Source: Amycolatopsis keratiniphila subsp. keratiniphila
GTDB taxonomy: Bacteria; Actinomycetota; Actinomycetes; Mycobacteriales; Pseudonocardiaceae
DNA: 64,000 nucleotides
Assembly: GCF_001620365.2 (NCBI RefSeq)
Contig: NZ_LQMT02000042.1
Location: forward strand, 62,001 to 126,000
Direction: 5' to 3'
Shown here: positions 24,897-34,160 of the stretch, one piece after another
Layout of the letters: every line of letters begins with the position of its first letter
Position numbering within the stretch: the stretch's first letter is position 1
Notes under the pieces: generated by a model
What the model was told of the DNA's origin: nothing
Database searches by the model: none
What the model saw: only the letters and a program-made list of their open reading frames with translations
Program-made: the position numbers and the translations under genes

Positions 24897-27069
24897 TCGG
24901 CGACGATAGTTCCGGTACACGTTCGGGAGCCACGGATTTACGGGCGCGCAGCCAGGCCCGTTCTCCCAGCAGTGTCAGGAAAGCGGGCAGCAGCACGCCG
25001 CGGACCAGTGTGGCGTCGATCAGGACGGCGACCGCCATCCCGACTCCCATCATCTTGTACTCGATGGCGCTCAACGTGATGAAGACGCTGAACACGCCGA
25101 CCATGATCACCGCCGCGCCGCTGACCACGCCGGCGCTCGTGCCGGTGCCGCGGACGATCGCGGCGATGGCGCCTTCCGCCCGGCGTTCACGGATCCGGCT
25201 GAGGATGAAGATGTGGTAGTCCATGCTCAGCCCGAGCAGCAGGACGAACATGAACATCGGCAGCCAGCCGACGACCCCGCCGTACGGGGTGAATCCCAGC
25301 AGGGAAGCGAAATGGCCGTCCTGGAAGATCCAGGTGAGCACGCCGTAGGCCGCGCCGATCGACAGCAGGTTCAGCACGATCGACACGATCGCCACCGGGA
25401 GCGACCGGAAAGCCAGCAGCAGCAACACGAACGCCGCCAGCAGGACGAACCCGAAGACCAGCGGCATCCGTTCGATCACCCGGTCGGCGAAGTCGCGGGC
25501 GTTCGCTGTCCGGCCCGAAACCGCGTACTCGACGCCGTCCACCTTCCCGATCGTCTCGGGGAGTACTTCGCTGCGCAGCTTCGCGAGCGCCGCATCGGAG
25601 GCCGCGTCGCGGCCGGCGCCGGAGAGCGGGACCCGGACGACCACGGCATCGTCGACGCCCGCGACGGCGATGGGTTTGTTCAGCACCCCCGAGGTTTCCC
25701 CGATCCGCCGTTCGAGATCGGTGATCGCCGACCGCAGTGCCGGGCTGTCGACCGGGCCACCGTTCTGGGCCGTCAGCACTACGGTGGCGGGGTAGACCAC
25801 GCCCGGGAAGGCCTCCTGGGTGCGGATGGCGGCGTCGATCGTGGGCATCGACTTCGGCAGGCTCTCCGCCGGTGTCGGGTCCTGCAGGCGCATGCCGAGC
25901 GCGGGCAGCGTGAGCAGGATCAGCAACGCGGCCCCCAGCCCGCCCCACAACGCCGGCCGCCGGGTGACCACGCGGGCGGTCGCGGACCAGAACCGCGACT
26001 TCTCCGCCGTGGTGCGCCGCTTGCCGAGCCAGGGAATCCGGCCGCGATCGACCTTGTCGCCCAGCAGTGAGAGCAGCGCGGGCAGCACGGTGACCGAGCC
26101 GAGGACGGCGAGGCCGACCACGAACGCCGTGCTGATCGCGAGACCGGTGAAGTTGTCGAGCCCGGTGAGCACCAGCCCGCTCACACACAGGACGACCGTG
26201 AGCCCGGAGACGACCACGACGTGCCCGGACGTCCGTGCCGCGATGCGGGTCGCGGCGTCGATCGAGTGCCCGTGCGCGCGTTCTTCCCGTTGCCGCCTGA
26301 GGAAGAACAGCGAGTAGTCGACGCCGACCGCCATCCCGATGAGCAGGGTGATCACCGTCGTCGCGCTGTTGATCGGAGTGAAGTCGTCGACGACCGACAG
26401 GAAGCCGAACGTCGCCGCGACACTCGTGCCCGCCAGCAACAACGGGACCGACGCGGCGACCAGCGCGCCGAAGACGATCAACAGGATCACCAGCGTCAGC
26501 GGCAGGGAAAGGAGCTCCGAGCGTTTGACGTCCTCCCGGATGCCCTTGTCGACCACGGACGACAGGCTCAGATCCCCGGACTGGCTCAACCGGACCGAAG
26601 GATGCCGGGCGGCGACCTCGGCCACTCGCGCCGTCGCTATCTCGAAGTTCGGGCGGATGTCCTTCTCCCCGCCCGCGATCGAAAACCCGACGAGCCCGGC
26701 CGTGCCGTCGGCCGAGATCCGCTCGGCGCCTCCGTCGGCCAGCGGTGAGCGGACGTCGGCGACCGAGCCGCCCGTGGTGAGCGTGGTGACCAGGTCTTCG
26801 GTCGCCCGCCGGAGTTCTTCGTTCGCGGCGAACGGCGGCGAGCCGGGTTCCTTCGCCTCGACGAGGACGTTCTCGCGCAACGGGTCGAAGGTGTTCTGGG
26901 CGTTCAAAGCGGTCTGGGCACGGCCGGACTCGCCGGGATCGGTGCTCCGGCGGCTTTCACCGTCCAGCAGGATTCCCGACAGCAGGGCGACGGCCACGAG
27001 GACGACCCAGCCGACGAGGGTGACCGCGCGATGCCGGATGGACCAGGCGGCGATCTTTTCGGGCAGCAT
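24889..27069 (-). CDS. MMPL-family RND-type transporter
   Basis: The product has 726 residues. It has an N-terminal membrane helix, a periplasmic-side domain, a cluster of helices (about 170-340), a second extracytoplasmic domain and a final cluster of helices. VDYSLFFLRRQREERAHG and LSMDYHIFILSRIRERRAEG are the paired motifs of MMPL/RND proteins. Such pumps export lipids or hydrophobic drugs. Upstream genes are an ArsR-like regulator and a small membrane protein. Confidence 0.88.
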   Translation of the reverse strand: MLPEKIAAWSIRHRAVTLVGWVVLVAVALLSGILLDGESRRSTDPGESGRAQTALNAQNTFDPLRENVLVEAKEPGSPPFAANEELRRATEDLVTTLTTGGSVADVRSPLADGGAERISADGTAGLVGFSIAGGEKDIRPNFEIATARVAEVAARHPSVRLSQSGDLSLSSVVDKGIREDVKRSELLSLPLTLVILLIVFGALVAASVPLLLAGTSVAATFGFLSVVDDFTPINSATTVITLLIGMAVGVDYSLFFLRRQREERAHGHSIDAATRIAARTSGHVVVVSGLTVVLCVSGLVLTGLDNFTGLAISTAFVVGLAVLGSVTVLPALLSLLGDKVDRGRIPWLGKRRTTAEKSRFWSATARVVTRRPALWGGLGAALLILLTLPALGMRLQDPTPAESLPKSMPTIDAAIRTQEAFPGVVYPATVVLTAQNGGPVDSPALRSAITDLERRIGETSGVLNKPIAVAGVDDAVVVRVPLSGAGRDAASDAALAKLRSEVLPETIGKVDGVEYAVSGRTANARDFADRVIERMPLVFGFVLLAAFVLLLLAFRSLPVAIVSIVLNLLSIGAAYGVLTWIFQDGHFASLLGFTPYGGVVGWLPMFMFVLLLGLSMDYHIFILSRIRERRAEGAIAAIVRGTGTSAGVVSGAAVIMVGVFSVFITLSAIEYKMMGVGMAVAVLIDATLVRGVLLPAFLTLLGERAWLRARKSVAPERVPELSSPNA

Positions 27070-27179
27070 GAACTACAGTCCTTTACGTGAAGGAGTGAGA
27101 TGCCTCGGGCGAGGTTTTTGCTTCTTCTTTCCTGGGCCGTCGAGTTGCCGCTCGGCGGCCCAGGGTCTTTCACCGGTGG

Positions 27180-27449
27180 TCAGTCGACCTCCTTGAGGAT
27201 CCGCTCGACCGTGCCCACGCTCTTCTGGAGATCCGCGAGGCGTCCGTCGAGTTCGGTCAGTTTGCGTTCGGTCTCCTCCTGCGCCTGGACGGCTTTTTCG
27301 GCGAGCCTGCGGTATTCCTGCTCGCGCGCGAGCGCGCCCCTGGCCCGGATGGTCGCGCCGAACTGCCACACGACCACCGTGATCACCACGGTGAGGAACA
27401 CGAAGATGCCGATCAGCCCGGCGACCTCCTGCCATTGATGCCAGTTCAC
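27180..27449 (-). CDS. Small membrane protein with coiled coil
   Basis: The product has 89 residues. One membrane helix (LIGIFVFLTVVITVVVWQFG) is followed by a heptad-rich helix (residues 35-89, RRLAEKAVQAQEETERKLTE) predicted to form a coiled coil. It overlaps the ArsR-like gene by four bases and precedes the MMPL gene by about 110 bases. It may be an accessory subunit of the pump or a scaffold. No family recognised. Confidence 0.65.
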   Translation of the reverse strand: MNWHQWQEVAGLIGIFVFLTVVITVVVWQFGATIRARGALAREQEYRRLAEKAVQAQEETERKLTELDGRLADLQKSVGTVERILKEVD

Positions 27450-27787
27450 GATCGTTCCCCCTCGTCACCCGGTGCCGGTGTGCTCAGCGTCGGCGCCGCG
27501 ACGGCGATGGTGTCCGGGCTCAGCTCGACCAGGAACGGTTTCACCTCGTAGAACTTCATCGCCTTCCCGTCCTCCGACAGCTCCAGTTCGGCCGACACGA
27601 GCCCGGCCGCCTCCAGTTTGCGCAGGTGGAGCTGCAGCAGCGCCCGGCTGATGCCGAGCTCTCGCGCCAGCTGGCTGACATACGCGCGCTCCGCACGCAG
27701 CGCCGCGACGATCCGCAGCCGGTGCGGATTCGCCAGCGCCCCCAGCAGCCGCAGCAGCTCGTCGCCGGACGGTCCGGTGGCGGTCAT
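27446..27787 (-). CDS. ArsR-like winged-helix regulator
   Basis: The product has 113 residues from ATG 27787. It has LLGALANPHRLRIVAALRAE, a recognition helix SQLARELGISRALLQLHLRKLEAAGLV and a beta wing, the ArsR/SmtB-type fold. It lacks an obvious CxC metal site, so it probably senses something other than thiol-bound metal. It heads the MMPL operon. Confidence 0.82.
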   Translation of the reverse strand: MTATGPSGDELLRLLGALANPHRLRIVAALRAERAYVSQLARELGISRALLQLHLRKLEAAGLVSAELELSEDGKAMKFYEVKPFLVELSPDTIAVAAPTLSTPAPGDEGERS

Positions 27788-27815
27788 GCCGAGCTCCTGC
27801 ACATGCCAAAGAAAC

Positions 27816-28571
27816 CTAGCAGGTGCTGGCTCCGTCTACCAGGTGCTCGAGCCAGGCGTTCGGCTCCGTGTAGACGCCGACGTCCAGCGCCGCGGAGGCG
27901 AGCACCGGCGCGATCCCGCCCGGCACGGCCGTGAGACCGTCCTGGAGTTCGACGCCGGTCCACGCCTTCCACTGGGCGAAGGTGCCGGTGACCGTCATCG
28001 CGAACGGCGCCACCTTCACGAACCGGGCGCCGAGCCGTTCGTGCGTGCGCAGCCACGGATCCTGCGGCAGCCCGTCCGCGCGACGGCGGGCGACATAGTC
28101 CTCAAAGGACAGCTCTGGTTCGTTCTCCTTCCCGGCCGGGCGGACCGGCACGACGAGCTTGCGCATACCTGTCTCCGAAGCGCGCTTCTTCAACGCTTCC
28201 AACGCTTTAGTGGCCAGGCCGCCGCCACGGCGGCCTGGCGCGACCATCACTTCGAGTGCGATCAACGTATTCGTCTCACGGGAGCTCAGCAGGTCTTCCG
28301 CGGCCCAGATCAGGGCGGCGTCCCAGCCGTGGTCCGGCAGTTCCGGGCGTTCGGTGGTCGGGAAGCCGACCGGGACGGCGGCGGTTCTCGCGACGGGAAC
28401 ACCGTCTTCCAGTAGTACGAGGAAGTATTCCGGCCAGCGGGCGGCCAGGTGGGACGACTTCGCCAGCAGACCCGCCAGGCCGTGCTGGAGGAATTCGCCG
28501 CCGACACCGCCGAGGGCGAGCGCGGGCTCGCGCAGTTCGGGACGGGTGGCCAGGTCTTCGATCACGATCAT
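27816..28571 (-). CDS. GNAT-family acetyltransferase
   Basis: The product has 251 residues. The acetyl-CoA loop is LEVMVAPGRRGGGLATKALEAL; flanking strands agree with GNAT. The C-terminal half (LRTHERLGARFVKVAPFAMTV) has the secondary fold of a larger GNAT. Substrate unknown. Directly upstream a TGTCCTC-n9-GAGGACA inverted repeat (28571-28593) touches the start codon, possibly regulatory. Confidence 0.75.
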   Translation of the reverse strand: MIVIEDLATRPELREPALALGGVGGEFLQHGLAGLLAKSSHLAARWPEYFLVLLEDGVPVARTAAVPVGFPTTERPELPDHGWDAALIWAAEDLLSSRETNTLIALEVMVAPGRRGGGLATKALEALKKRASETGMRKLVVPVRPAGKENEPELSFEDYVARRRADGLPQDPWLRTHERLGARFVKVAPFAMTVTGTFAQWKAWTGVELQDGLTAVPGGIAPVLASAALDVGVYTEPNAWLEHLVDGASTC

Positions 28572-28621
28572 GTCCTCAGTAGACCCGAGGACACGCGATT
28601 CTCACGAAGTGGTTTTCCGGC

Positions 28622-28912
28622 ATGACAAGAGAAGGCGGAGCGTACGTCTGTACTTGCTGTGGCTGTCTCACGCTGGGCGAGCGCGGCGTGTTCGAGATCT
28701 GCCCGGGCAGGACGATCACGACGCCGACGTCGTCCGAGGTGGCCCGACGGTGCCCTGTCACTTACGGTGGCTCGGCGGAACTTCGATCTTCACGGTGCCT
28801 GCGAAGAGGCGCATGTTCACCACGTGCGGGGGACGAGATCCCTGTCGACGGGAGCGCTCGCCCGCTGCCCGAAGACGCGAAGGTCAGGCGGGTGAAGCGG
28901 ATGCGGTACTGA
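28622..28912 (+). pseudogene. Decayed CPCC-family cysteine-rich protein
   Basis: The start MTREGGAYVCTCCGCLTLGE and GVFEICP match the N-terminus of the CPCC family (PF14206). GQDDHDADVVRGGP follows in another frame around 28702-28746, and ALSLTVARRNFDLHGACEEA in a third around 28750-28815. The usual VCFWED segment between ICP and GQDD is missing. At least two frameshifts and one deletion are needed, so the gene is broken. The first Cys motif has also changed from CPCC to CTCC. It converges on the DUF2786 gene. Confidence 0.75.
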
Positions 28913-29647
28913 TCAGCGCACCGGCAGCGCGCGGCGCCGTCCGGTGATTCCGGTGGTGTTGAGGTTGGCGCGCTCGCCGGCGGAGTGACCGTCGAGATAG
29001 CCGCTGCCGGACAGCCGCCTCGGCGGAGCCGAGCGCAGGTCGCCGTACTGCTCATCGTACGCCTGTTTGACCATCGCCGTCCGATCCTGGATCACCAGTT
29101 CGGCCGAGCGGTGACCAGCGGCGGCCGTATGGGTCCTGGCCGCGGTGTCCTCACTGTTGCGGAGCCGTTCGTAGACAGCGCCGGAGAATCCGTGCAGCCA
29201 CGTCCGACGGTAGGCGGCCAGCGATTCGCCCGCGAACACGCGGTTCTCCGGGCGGACCCTGGTCAGCTGGGTGGTCGCCTGCAGCAACAGGCTCGTGTAC
29301 AGCAGTTCCGTCCGCTCCAGATCGGAGCGGAAACCGAACACCGTCACCGCGGTGACCGATTGGCCGAGCCGATGCAGCAGGGCCCGGCAGCGCAGCGGAT
29401 GCGCGATGTTCGTGAGCAGCCCCGCCTTGTCCCGGCTGTACGGGTTGTCGATCGGGATCTTGACCTGGGTGATCTCGTCGGCGGTCGCCCCGGAGGCGGC
29501 CAGCAACGCCTGATCGATGCCGTACCTGGCGATCAGTTCGGCGGCCTTGGTGTTGTACGACTCGGCTTCGGCCTCGGTGACCGCCGGGTCCTCCGCCTTC
29601 GCGAGGAGTTTCCGGACGCGCGCGAGCAGCGTGTCATGGTCGGGCAT
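28913..29647 (-). CDS. DUF2786 domain protein
   Basis: The product has 244 residues. The N-terminal LLARVRKLLAKAEDPAVTEAE and the NTKAAELIARYGID stretch match DUF2786. The middle (FGFRSDLERTELLYTSLLLQ, then WLHGFSGAVYERL) matches its usual companion region. Function unknown; sometimes found with mobile elements and stress genes. It stands alone, divergent from the FAD oxidoreductase. Confidence 0.7.
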   Translation of the reverse strand: MPDHDTLLARVRKLLAKAEDPAVTEAEAESYNTKAAELIARYGIDQALLAASGATADEITQVKIPIDNPYSRDKAGLLTNIAHPLRCRALLHRLGQSVTAVTVFGFRSDLERTELLYTSLLLQATTQLTRVRPENRVFAGESLAAYRRTWLHGFSGAVYERLRNSEDTAARTHTAAAGHRSAELVIQDRTAMVKQAYDEQYGDLRSAPPRRLSGSGYLDGHSAGERANLNTTGITGRRRALPVR

Positions 29648-29741
29648 GGTCCTCCTTCCTGATTGGGTTGGAGCGGATCAATCTAGGAGAGAGGTCCGAC
29701 AATATTCGGGCGAGCGGTCCGGATCCCGGTGAGGGGGCGGT

Positions 29742-31181
29742 ATGTCGGTCGACGTGTCGGTGGTCGGTTCCGGCCCGAACGGGCTCGCGGCGGCGGTCCT
29801 GCTGGTCAGGGCGGGACTGACGGTCGAAGTGCACGAGGCGGCGGACGAGATCGGCGGCGGGACGCGCACGGCTTCGCTGTTCGACGACGAGGTCCGTCAC
29901 GACATCTGCGCCACCGGGCATCCGCTGGCGGCGGCGTCTCCGTTCTTCCGCTGGTTCGGCCTCGCCGAGCACGGTGTCGACCTTCTGCGGCCGGAGATCG
30001 CGTACGCGCACCCCCTCGGCGGTGACCGGGCCGGTCTCACGTACGAAGACCTCGACCGGACCTGTGACGCACTCGGCGAGGACGGTCCCCGGTGGCGCCG
30101 CCTGATGGGCCCACTGGCCGAACACAGCCGCGAAGTGGCCGACCTGATGCTCGGCGACCTTCGTCATCCGCCTCGCGATCCGCGAGCGGCCGCCCTTCTC
30201 CCGGCCAGGATCGCGTTGCTCGCGTCCGGTTCGGAGCGCCGCCTGTTCACCGGCCCGGAAGCGCCCGCGCTGCTCGCCGGGGTTTCCGCGCACGTGATGA
30301 GCCGCCAGCCCTCACTCGCCGCGGCCGGCGCGACATTGCTGCTCAGCCACCTCGCGCACGCGACGGGCTGGCCGATCGCCCGAGGTGGAAGCCAGGCCAT
30401 CACCGAGGCGCTGGCCGCCGATCTCCGTGCGCGCGGCGGACGGATCCACACCGGCAGCCGGATCACCGACCTGCGGTGGTTGTCGAAGTCGCGCACGGTG
30501 ATCCTCGACATCGCCCCGCGCGGTTTCCTCGAAATCGCCGGCGATCTGCTGCCGCCGCGATACCGGAAGGCGCTGGAGGCCTACCGCTACGGACCCGGCG
30601 CGGCGAAGGTCGACTTCCTGGTGTCCGAACCGGTTCCGTGGGCGGCACCGGAGGTCGGCAAGGCGGGCACCGTCCATCTCGGAGGCCCGCGAGACGCGGT
30701 GTACGCCGCCGAAAACGCCATCGTGCGCGGGGAAGATCCGGACGACCGGTTCGTGCTCGTCTCGGATCCGATGGCGATCGACCCGTCCCGCGGGCTGCCG
30801 GGCAAGCGACCGGTGTGGGCGTATTGCCATGTGCCGCACGGGGATCCGCGAGACGTCACCGATCTCGTCCGGCGGCGCATCGAACGGTTCGCGCCCGGAT
30901 TCTCCGACACGATCCTGGCGAGCCGTTGTGTCACCGCGCCGGAATTGGAGGCCTACAACGCGAACTACCCCGGCGGTGACGTCGCGGCGGGCGCGGTGAA
31001 TCTGCGGCAGGTGCTCGGGCGGCCGGTCGCCCGGTGGAATCCGCATCGGACTCCGCTCGGCGGTGTCTTCCTGTGCTCGGCCGCGACGGCCCCTGGCCCC
31101 GGCGTGCACGGAATGGGCGGCTGGTACGCCGCGAAATCCGTGCTGGGGAAGGATTTCGAACGCGTGCTTCAGTCCAGGTAG
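29742..31181 (+). CDS. FAD-dependent oxidoreductase, phytoene desaturase-like
   Basis: The product has 479 residues. The dinucleotide motif VVGSGPNGLAAAVLLVRAGLTV is followed by EAADEIGGGTRT; the C-terminal FAD motif is FLCSAATAPGPGVHGMGGWYAA. This matches the phytoene dehydrogenase-related family, which includes desaturases and amine-type oxidases. No carotenoid genes are near, so the substrate is unknown. Its end overlaps the convergent TetR gene by 13 bases. Confidence 0.8.
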   Translation: MSVDVSVVGSGPNGLAAAVLLVRAGLTVEVHEAADEIGGGTRTASLFDDEVRHDICATGHPLAAASPFFRWFGLAEHGVDLLRPEIAYAHPLGGDRAGLTYEDLDRTCDALGEDGPRWRRLMGPLAEHSREVADLMLGDLRHPPRDPRAAALLPARIALLASGSERRLFTGPEAPALLAGVSAHVMSRQPSLAAAGATLLLSHLAHATGWPIARGGSQAITEALAADLRARGGRIHTGSRITDLRWLSKSRTVILDIAPRGFLEIAGDLLPPRYRKALEAYRYGPGAAKVDFLVSEPVPWAAPEVGKAGTVHLGGPRDAVYAAENAIVRGEDPDDRFVLVSDPMAIDPSRGLPGKRPVWAYCHVPHGDPRDVTDLVRRRIERFAPGFSDTILASRCVTAPELEAYNANYPGGDVAAGAVNLRQVLGRPVARWNPHRTPLGGVFLCSAATAPGPGVHGMGGWYAAKSVLGKDFERVLQSR

Positions 31182-31726
31182 GCGTCCAGCGTGACGGCCA
31201 GCGCCCGCTCCGGTGACGGCGCGAAGCTCGCGCCCGCCAGCCCGCCCCAGAGCCACAACTGGGCGAGGCCGTGCAGCGACGCCCACAGTGACGACGCGAG
31301 CAGCCGCGGATCGGTCGCGGGATGCCAGCCGCCTTCCTGAACGTCCTCGACCAACGCGGCGAAGAAGTCGAACACCGCGCTGCTCACCCGCGTGAGTTCG
31401 GGATCGTCCGGATCGATGAGATCCCGGCGGAACATCAGCTCGAACATCGCCGGATTGGCCAGCGCGAAATCGAGATAGCCGTGGCAGGCCGCGATGAGCC
31501 GCTCTCGGGGCGTCCCGGCCGGCAGGTCGGCGCCGCGTTCGAGCAGCTCGACGTAGCCGCGGGTGGCGACCGCCGAAAGCAAGGCCGCGCGACCGGTGAA
31601 ATGCCGCAGCGGCGCGCCGTGCGAGACGCCCGCGGCCTTGGCGATCCCGCGCAGTGTCACGGCGCCGACGCCTTCTTCGGCCAGCAGGGTCGCCGCGGTG
31701 TCGATCAGGCGGGTTCGGGCGCCCAC
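31169..31726 (-). CDS. TetR-family regulator
   Basis: The product has 185 residues from GTG 31726. The DNA-binding region is RLIDTAATLLAEEGVGAVTLRGIAKAAGVSHGAPLRHF. The C-terminal domain (TetR_C type, LMFRRDLIDPDDPELTR) resembles WHG-domain regulators. The gene overlaps the 3' end of the SGNH hydrolase gene by 22 bases, so it is co-transcribed from the same promoter, which carries two matching operators (32536, 32559). Autoregulation is likely. Confidence 0.85.
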   Translation of the reverse strand: MGARTRLIDTAATLLAEEGVGAVTLRGIAKAAGVSHGAPLRHFTGRAALLSAVATRGYVELLERGADLPAGTPRERLIAACHGYLDFALANPAMFELMFRRDLIDPDDPELTRVSSAVFDFFAALVEDVQEGGWHPATDPRLLASSLWASLHGLAQLWLWGGLAGASFAPSPERALAVTLDAYLD

Positions 31727-32505
31727 GACCGGGTCTCCTCGAGAACGGGCAGGAGGTCGGGACGTTTCGGCAGGAAGCCGTCACCCGGCTGGCGGCCGAT
31801 GAGCCGGTTGCGGAACCGGCTGACCGCGACCGGGAAGACCTCCCTGGTCAGCCAGCGCAGATCCGCGCGCAGGCCGGGACGTCCGGCCGAACCGGGCAGC
31901 GGCGCGAGCCAGGACGGGTCGTGGGGGACGTCGAGCTTGCCGAGCACGTGCCCGGCCAGACGCCGGTGGCCCTGTTCGGACAGGTGCAGCCGATCCGGGC
32001 CGAAGTAGCGGGAATCATGCGCCGCGTCGTCCGGCCAGAGGTCGACCAGCGTCGCGCCGTAGCTGACGGACGCCTCGCGGACGGCGTCGTTCAGCGCGAC
32101 GATGCGCGGGCGCATGCGGTGGCCCATCGGCATGCGGTGGGAGATGTCGCTGAGGGTGAAGGTGACGACCCGCGGCGCGATCTCGGTGCAGGCGCGGATG
32201 GCCGTGTCGACGCGGCGGGCGACCGTGCGCGCGTCCCAGCCCCGGCTCATCACGTCGTTGCCGCCGCCGAACAAAGCGATCAGATCGGGCTGGAGCCTGG
32301 TCGCCGCCGGGGTCTGCTCGGCGTGGATCTGGTCGAGCCTGCGCCCGCGGACCGCGAGATTGGCGTATCGGAAACCGGGCTCTTCCTCGGCGAGCCGGTG
32401 CGCGACGAAGTCGGCCCAGCCGCGGTAGAAACCGCCCGCCGGATGCGGATCGGCCAGCCCTTCGGCGCAGCTGTCGCCGAGCGCGACGAAACGTTGGTAG
32501 CCCAT
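31705..32505 (-). CDS. SGNH/GDSL-family hydrolase
   Basis: The product has 266 residues from ATG 32505. Block I is VALGDSCAEG (catalytic Ser), block III FGGGNDV, block V DRLHLSEQGH (Asp and His). It has no signal peptide, so it acts in the cytoplasm on an ester. It lies just after two TetR-type operators and ahead of the TetR gene, with which it forms a two-gene unit. Confidence 0.85.
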   Translation of the reverse strand: MGYQRFVALGDSCAEGLADPHPAGGFYRGWADFVAHRLAEEEPGFRYANLAVRGRRLDQIHAEQTPAATRLQPDLIALFGGGNDVMSRGWDARTVARRVDTAIRACTEIAPRVVTFTLSDISHRMPMGHRMRPRIVALNDAVREASVSYGATLVDLWPDDAAHDSRYFGPDRLHLSEQGHRRLAGHVLGKLDVPHDPSWLAPLPGSAGRPGLRADLRWLTREVFPVAVSRFRNRLIGRQPGDGFLPKRPDLLPVLEETRSWAPEPA

Positions 32506-32535
32506 CCAGATCTCCGTAACCGCGAGTTCACCTTG

Positions 32536-32573
32536 TAGACACTGTCTATCAAACCGATGTAGACGCTGTCTAC
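32536..32573. promoter_or_regulatory. Two tandem TetR-type operators
   Basis: TAGACACTGTCTA (32536-32548) and GTAGACGCTGTCTAC (32559-32573) are near-identical palindromes with centres 24 bases apart. They lie 31 bases upstream of the SGNH start and just after the stop of the GAF regulator. The TetR at 31169 is the obvious ligand-controlled partner. Confidence 0.7.
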
Positions 32574-34055
32574 TCAGCGGTCGAGACGGTTCCGATGGGT
32601 GAAGGCGACGGCGCGCCGCGGGTCGCCGTCCGGGAGCACCCGGCACAGCGCGTCGACGATCTCCAGGTCGTCGGCGCCGCACGGGGTCTCCCAGTACGAC
32701 CACAGCGCCGACGCGTCCCCGCTGCCGAGCACGACCCGCCGGACCGACGCGGTGACGGCCTCGCGCTCCTCGCGGACGGCGGGCGACTCCGATTCGGCCA
32801 GCAGCGGACCGCGGAACGCCTCCGCCGCGGCCGTGACGTCGCCGCGTTTGAGTGCCGCGCGGACCCGCAGGAAGTCGGCGTCCACGTCGGCGGACAGCCG
32901 GTACGGCCGCGTCTGCACGATGTCCGAGCCGAGTTGCGTCCGAAGCCGGTGGATCTCCGCGCGCACGGTCACCGGATTGCCGCTCTCGCCGTAGAGCAGC
33001 AAGGCCAGCCGCTCCGCCGAGAGGCCGCCGGTGTTCAACGCGAGTAGCGTGAGAATCTCGGCGTGCCGCAGGGTGAACGGCACCTCGCGACCGTCCACTG
33101 TGGTCGATGGTGGCCCGTCGGTGAGGAACTCCAGCGCCAGCCGCGGACGCCGCGAAGCGCCCCGGTTCCGCAGGCGCAGCAGGTAGCCTTCGCTCAACGG
33201 TTCCACCGTGCCCAGCCGCCCGTCGGGCAGGGTGACCGCGCCGCCGCCGGGCCGGATGTCCACAGTGGAGGGAAGTTCGCCGCAGGATTCGGCCGCCAGC
33301 ACGCGGCCCTTCGCCGAAAGCAGGGCGCCCGGCGCGCCGCGCAACGCTTCCAGGTGAGTCATGTTCGCGGCCCGCAGCCGCTCGTCGCGCATCGCGAGCC
33401 GGGCCCGCAGCTGGCCTTCGGCGAGCTGGGCGGCCGCCGTGACCAGCGCGAGCATCGCGGGATGGACCGTCCGCAGCGGCCCGCTGACGTCGATCGAGCC
33501 GAGCAGCGCGCCTGTCTCCGGATCGCGCACGGGCGCCGCCGCGCAGGTCCAGCCGTGGTAGGTCCGCACCAGGTGCTCGGCCGAGTAGATCTGGACCGGC
33601 TCCCCGGTGGCGAGCGTGGTGCCCATCGCGTTCGTCCCGATGACGTCCTCGCTCCAGCGCGTGCCTTCGGCGAGCATCACGTCGTCGGCGCGCCGAAGCA
33701 CGCCTGCGGCGCCCTCCCGCCACAGGATGTGCCCGGCCGCGTCGGTCACGATCATCATGTGCTCGGCGTCGTCGGCGATGCTCACCAGCGTCTGCCGCAG
33801 GATCGGCAGCACCGGTGCCAGCGGATGCTCGTCGCGCAGCCCGTTCACCTCGCCGGAGTCGTAGACCAGCGGGGCGACGCCGGTGTCCGGATCGACGTGC
33901 GCGGCGAGCGAGCGATTCCACGAAGCGGACACGATCGACCTGGGGGAACGCGGCGCGGGAACGCCGGAGAGGACGGCGTCGTGGACGTCCTTCAGCAGCC
34001 GCGCGTACGCCTGAGGGTCACGCGGCGAGGACTCTCCAGCGGGCCGCTCTGCCAC
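32574..34055 (-). CDS. GAF-domain regulator with winged-helix and BTAD-like C-terminus
   Basis: The product has 493 residues. Residues 30-210 hold a GAF-like sensor (IADDAEHMMIVTDAAGHILWREG, GTRWSEDVIGTNAMGT, TYHGWTCAAAPVRDPETG), as in AcoR-type activators, but the AAA+ sigma-54 domain is absent. Residues 320-400 look like an OmpR-type winged helix (FTLRHAEILTLLALNTGGLS, VRAEIHRLRTQLG), and the rest resembles a helical BTAD repeat. It is divergent from the aldehyde dehydrogenase operon and probably activates it in response to an alcohol or aldehyde signal. Confidence 0.75.
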   Translation of the reverse strand: MAERPAGESSPRDPQAYARLLKDVHDAVLSGVPAPRSPRSIVSASWNRSLAAHVDPDTGVAPLVYDSGEVNGLRDEHPLAPVLPILRQTLVSIADDAEHMMIVTDAAGHILWREGAAGVLRRADDVMLAEGTRWSEDVIGTNAMGTTLATGEPVQIYSAEHLVRTYHGWTCAAAPVRDPETGALLGSIDVSGPLRTVHPAMLALVTAAAQLAEGQLRARLAMRDERLRAANMTHLEALRGAPGALLSAKGRVLAAESCGELPSTVDIRPGGGAVTLPDGRLGTVEPLSEGYLLRLRNRGASRRPRLALEFLTDGPPSTTVDGREVPFTLRHAEILTLLALNTGGLSAERLALLLYGESGNPVTVRAEIHRLRTQLGSDIVQTRPYRLSADVDADFLRVRAALKRGDVTAAAEAFRGPLLAESESPAVREEREAVTASVRRVVLGSGDASALWSYWETPCGADDLEIVDALCRVLPDGDPRRAVAFTHRNRLDR

Positions 34056-34160
34056 GTTTCCGAGGATAGGTGACCGGGCTCACTTCGTTGCAACGTGCGT
34101 GCAACCTCACCCGCCCTAGCTTCGCCGTCATCCGCCACCCCTAGCGATGAGGCAGGAAAG

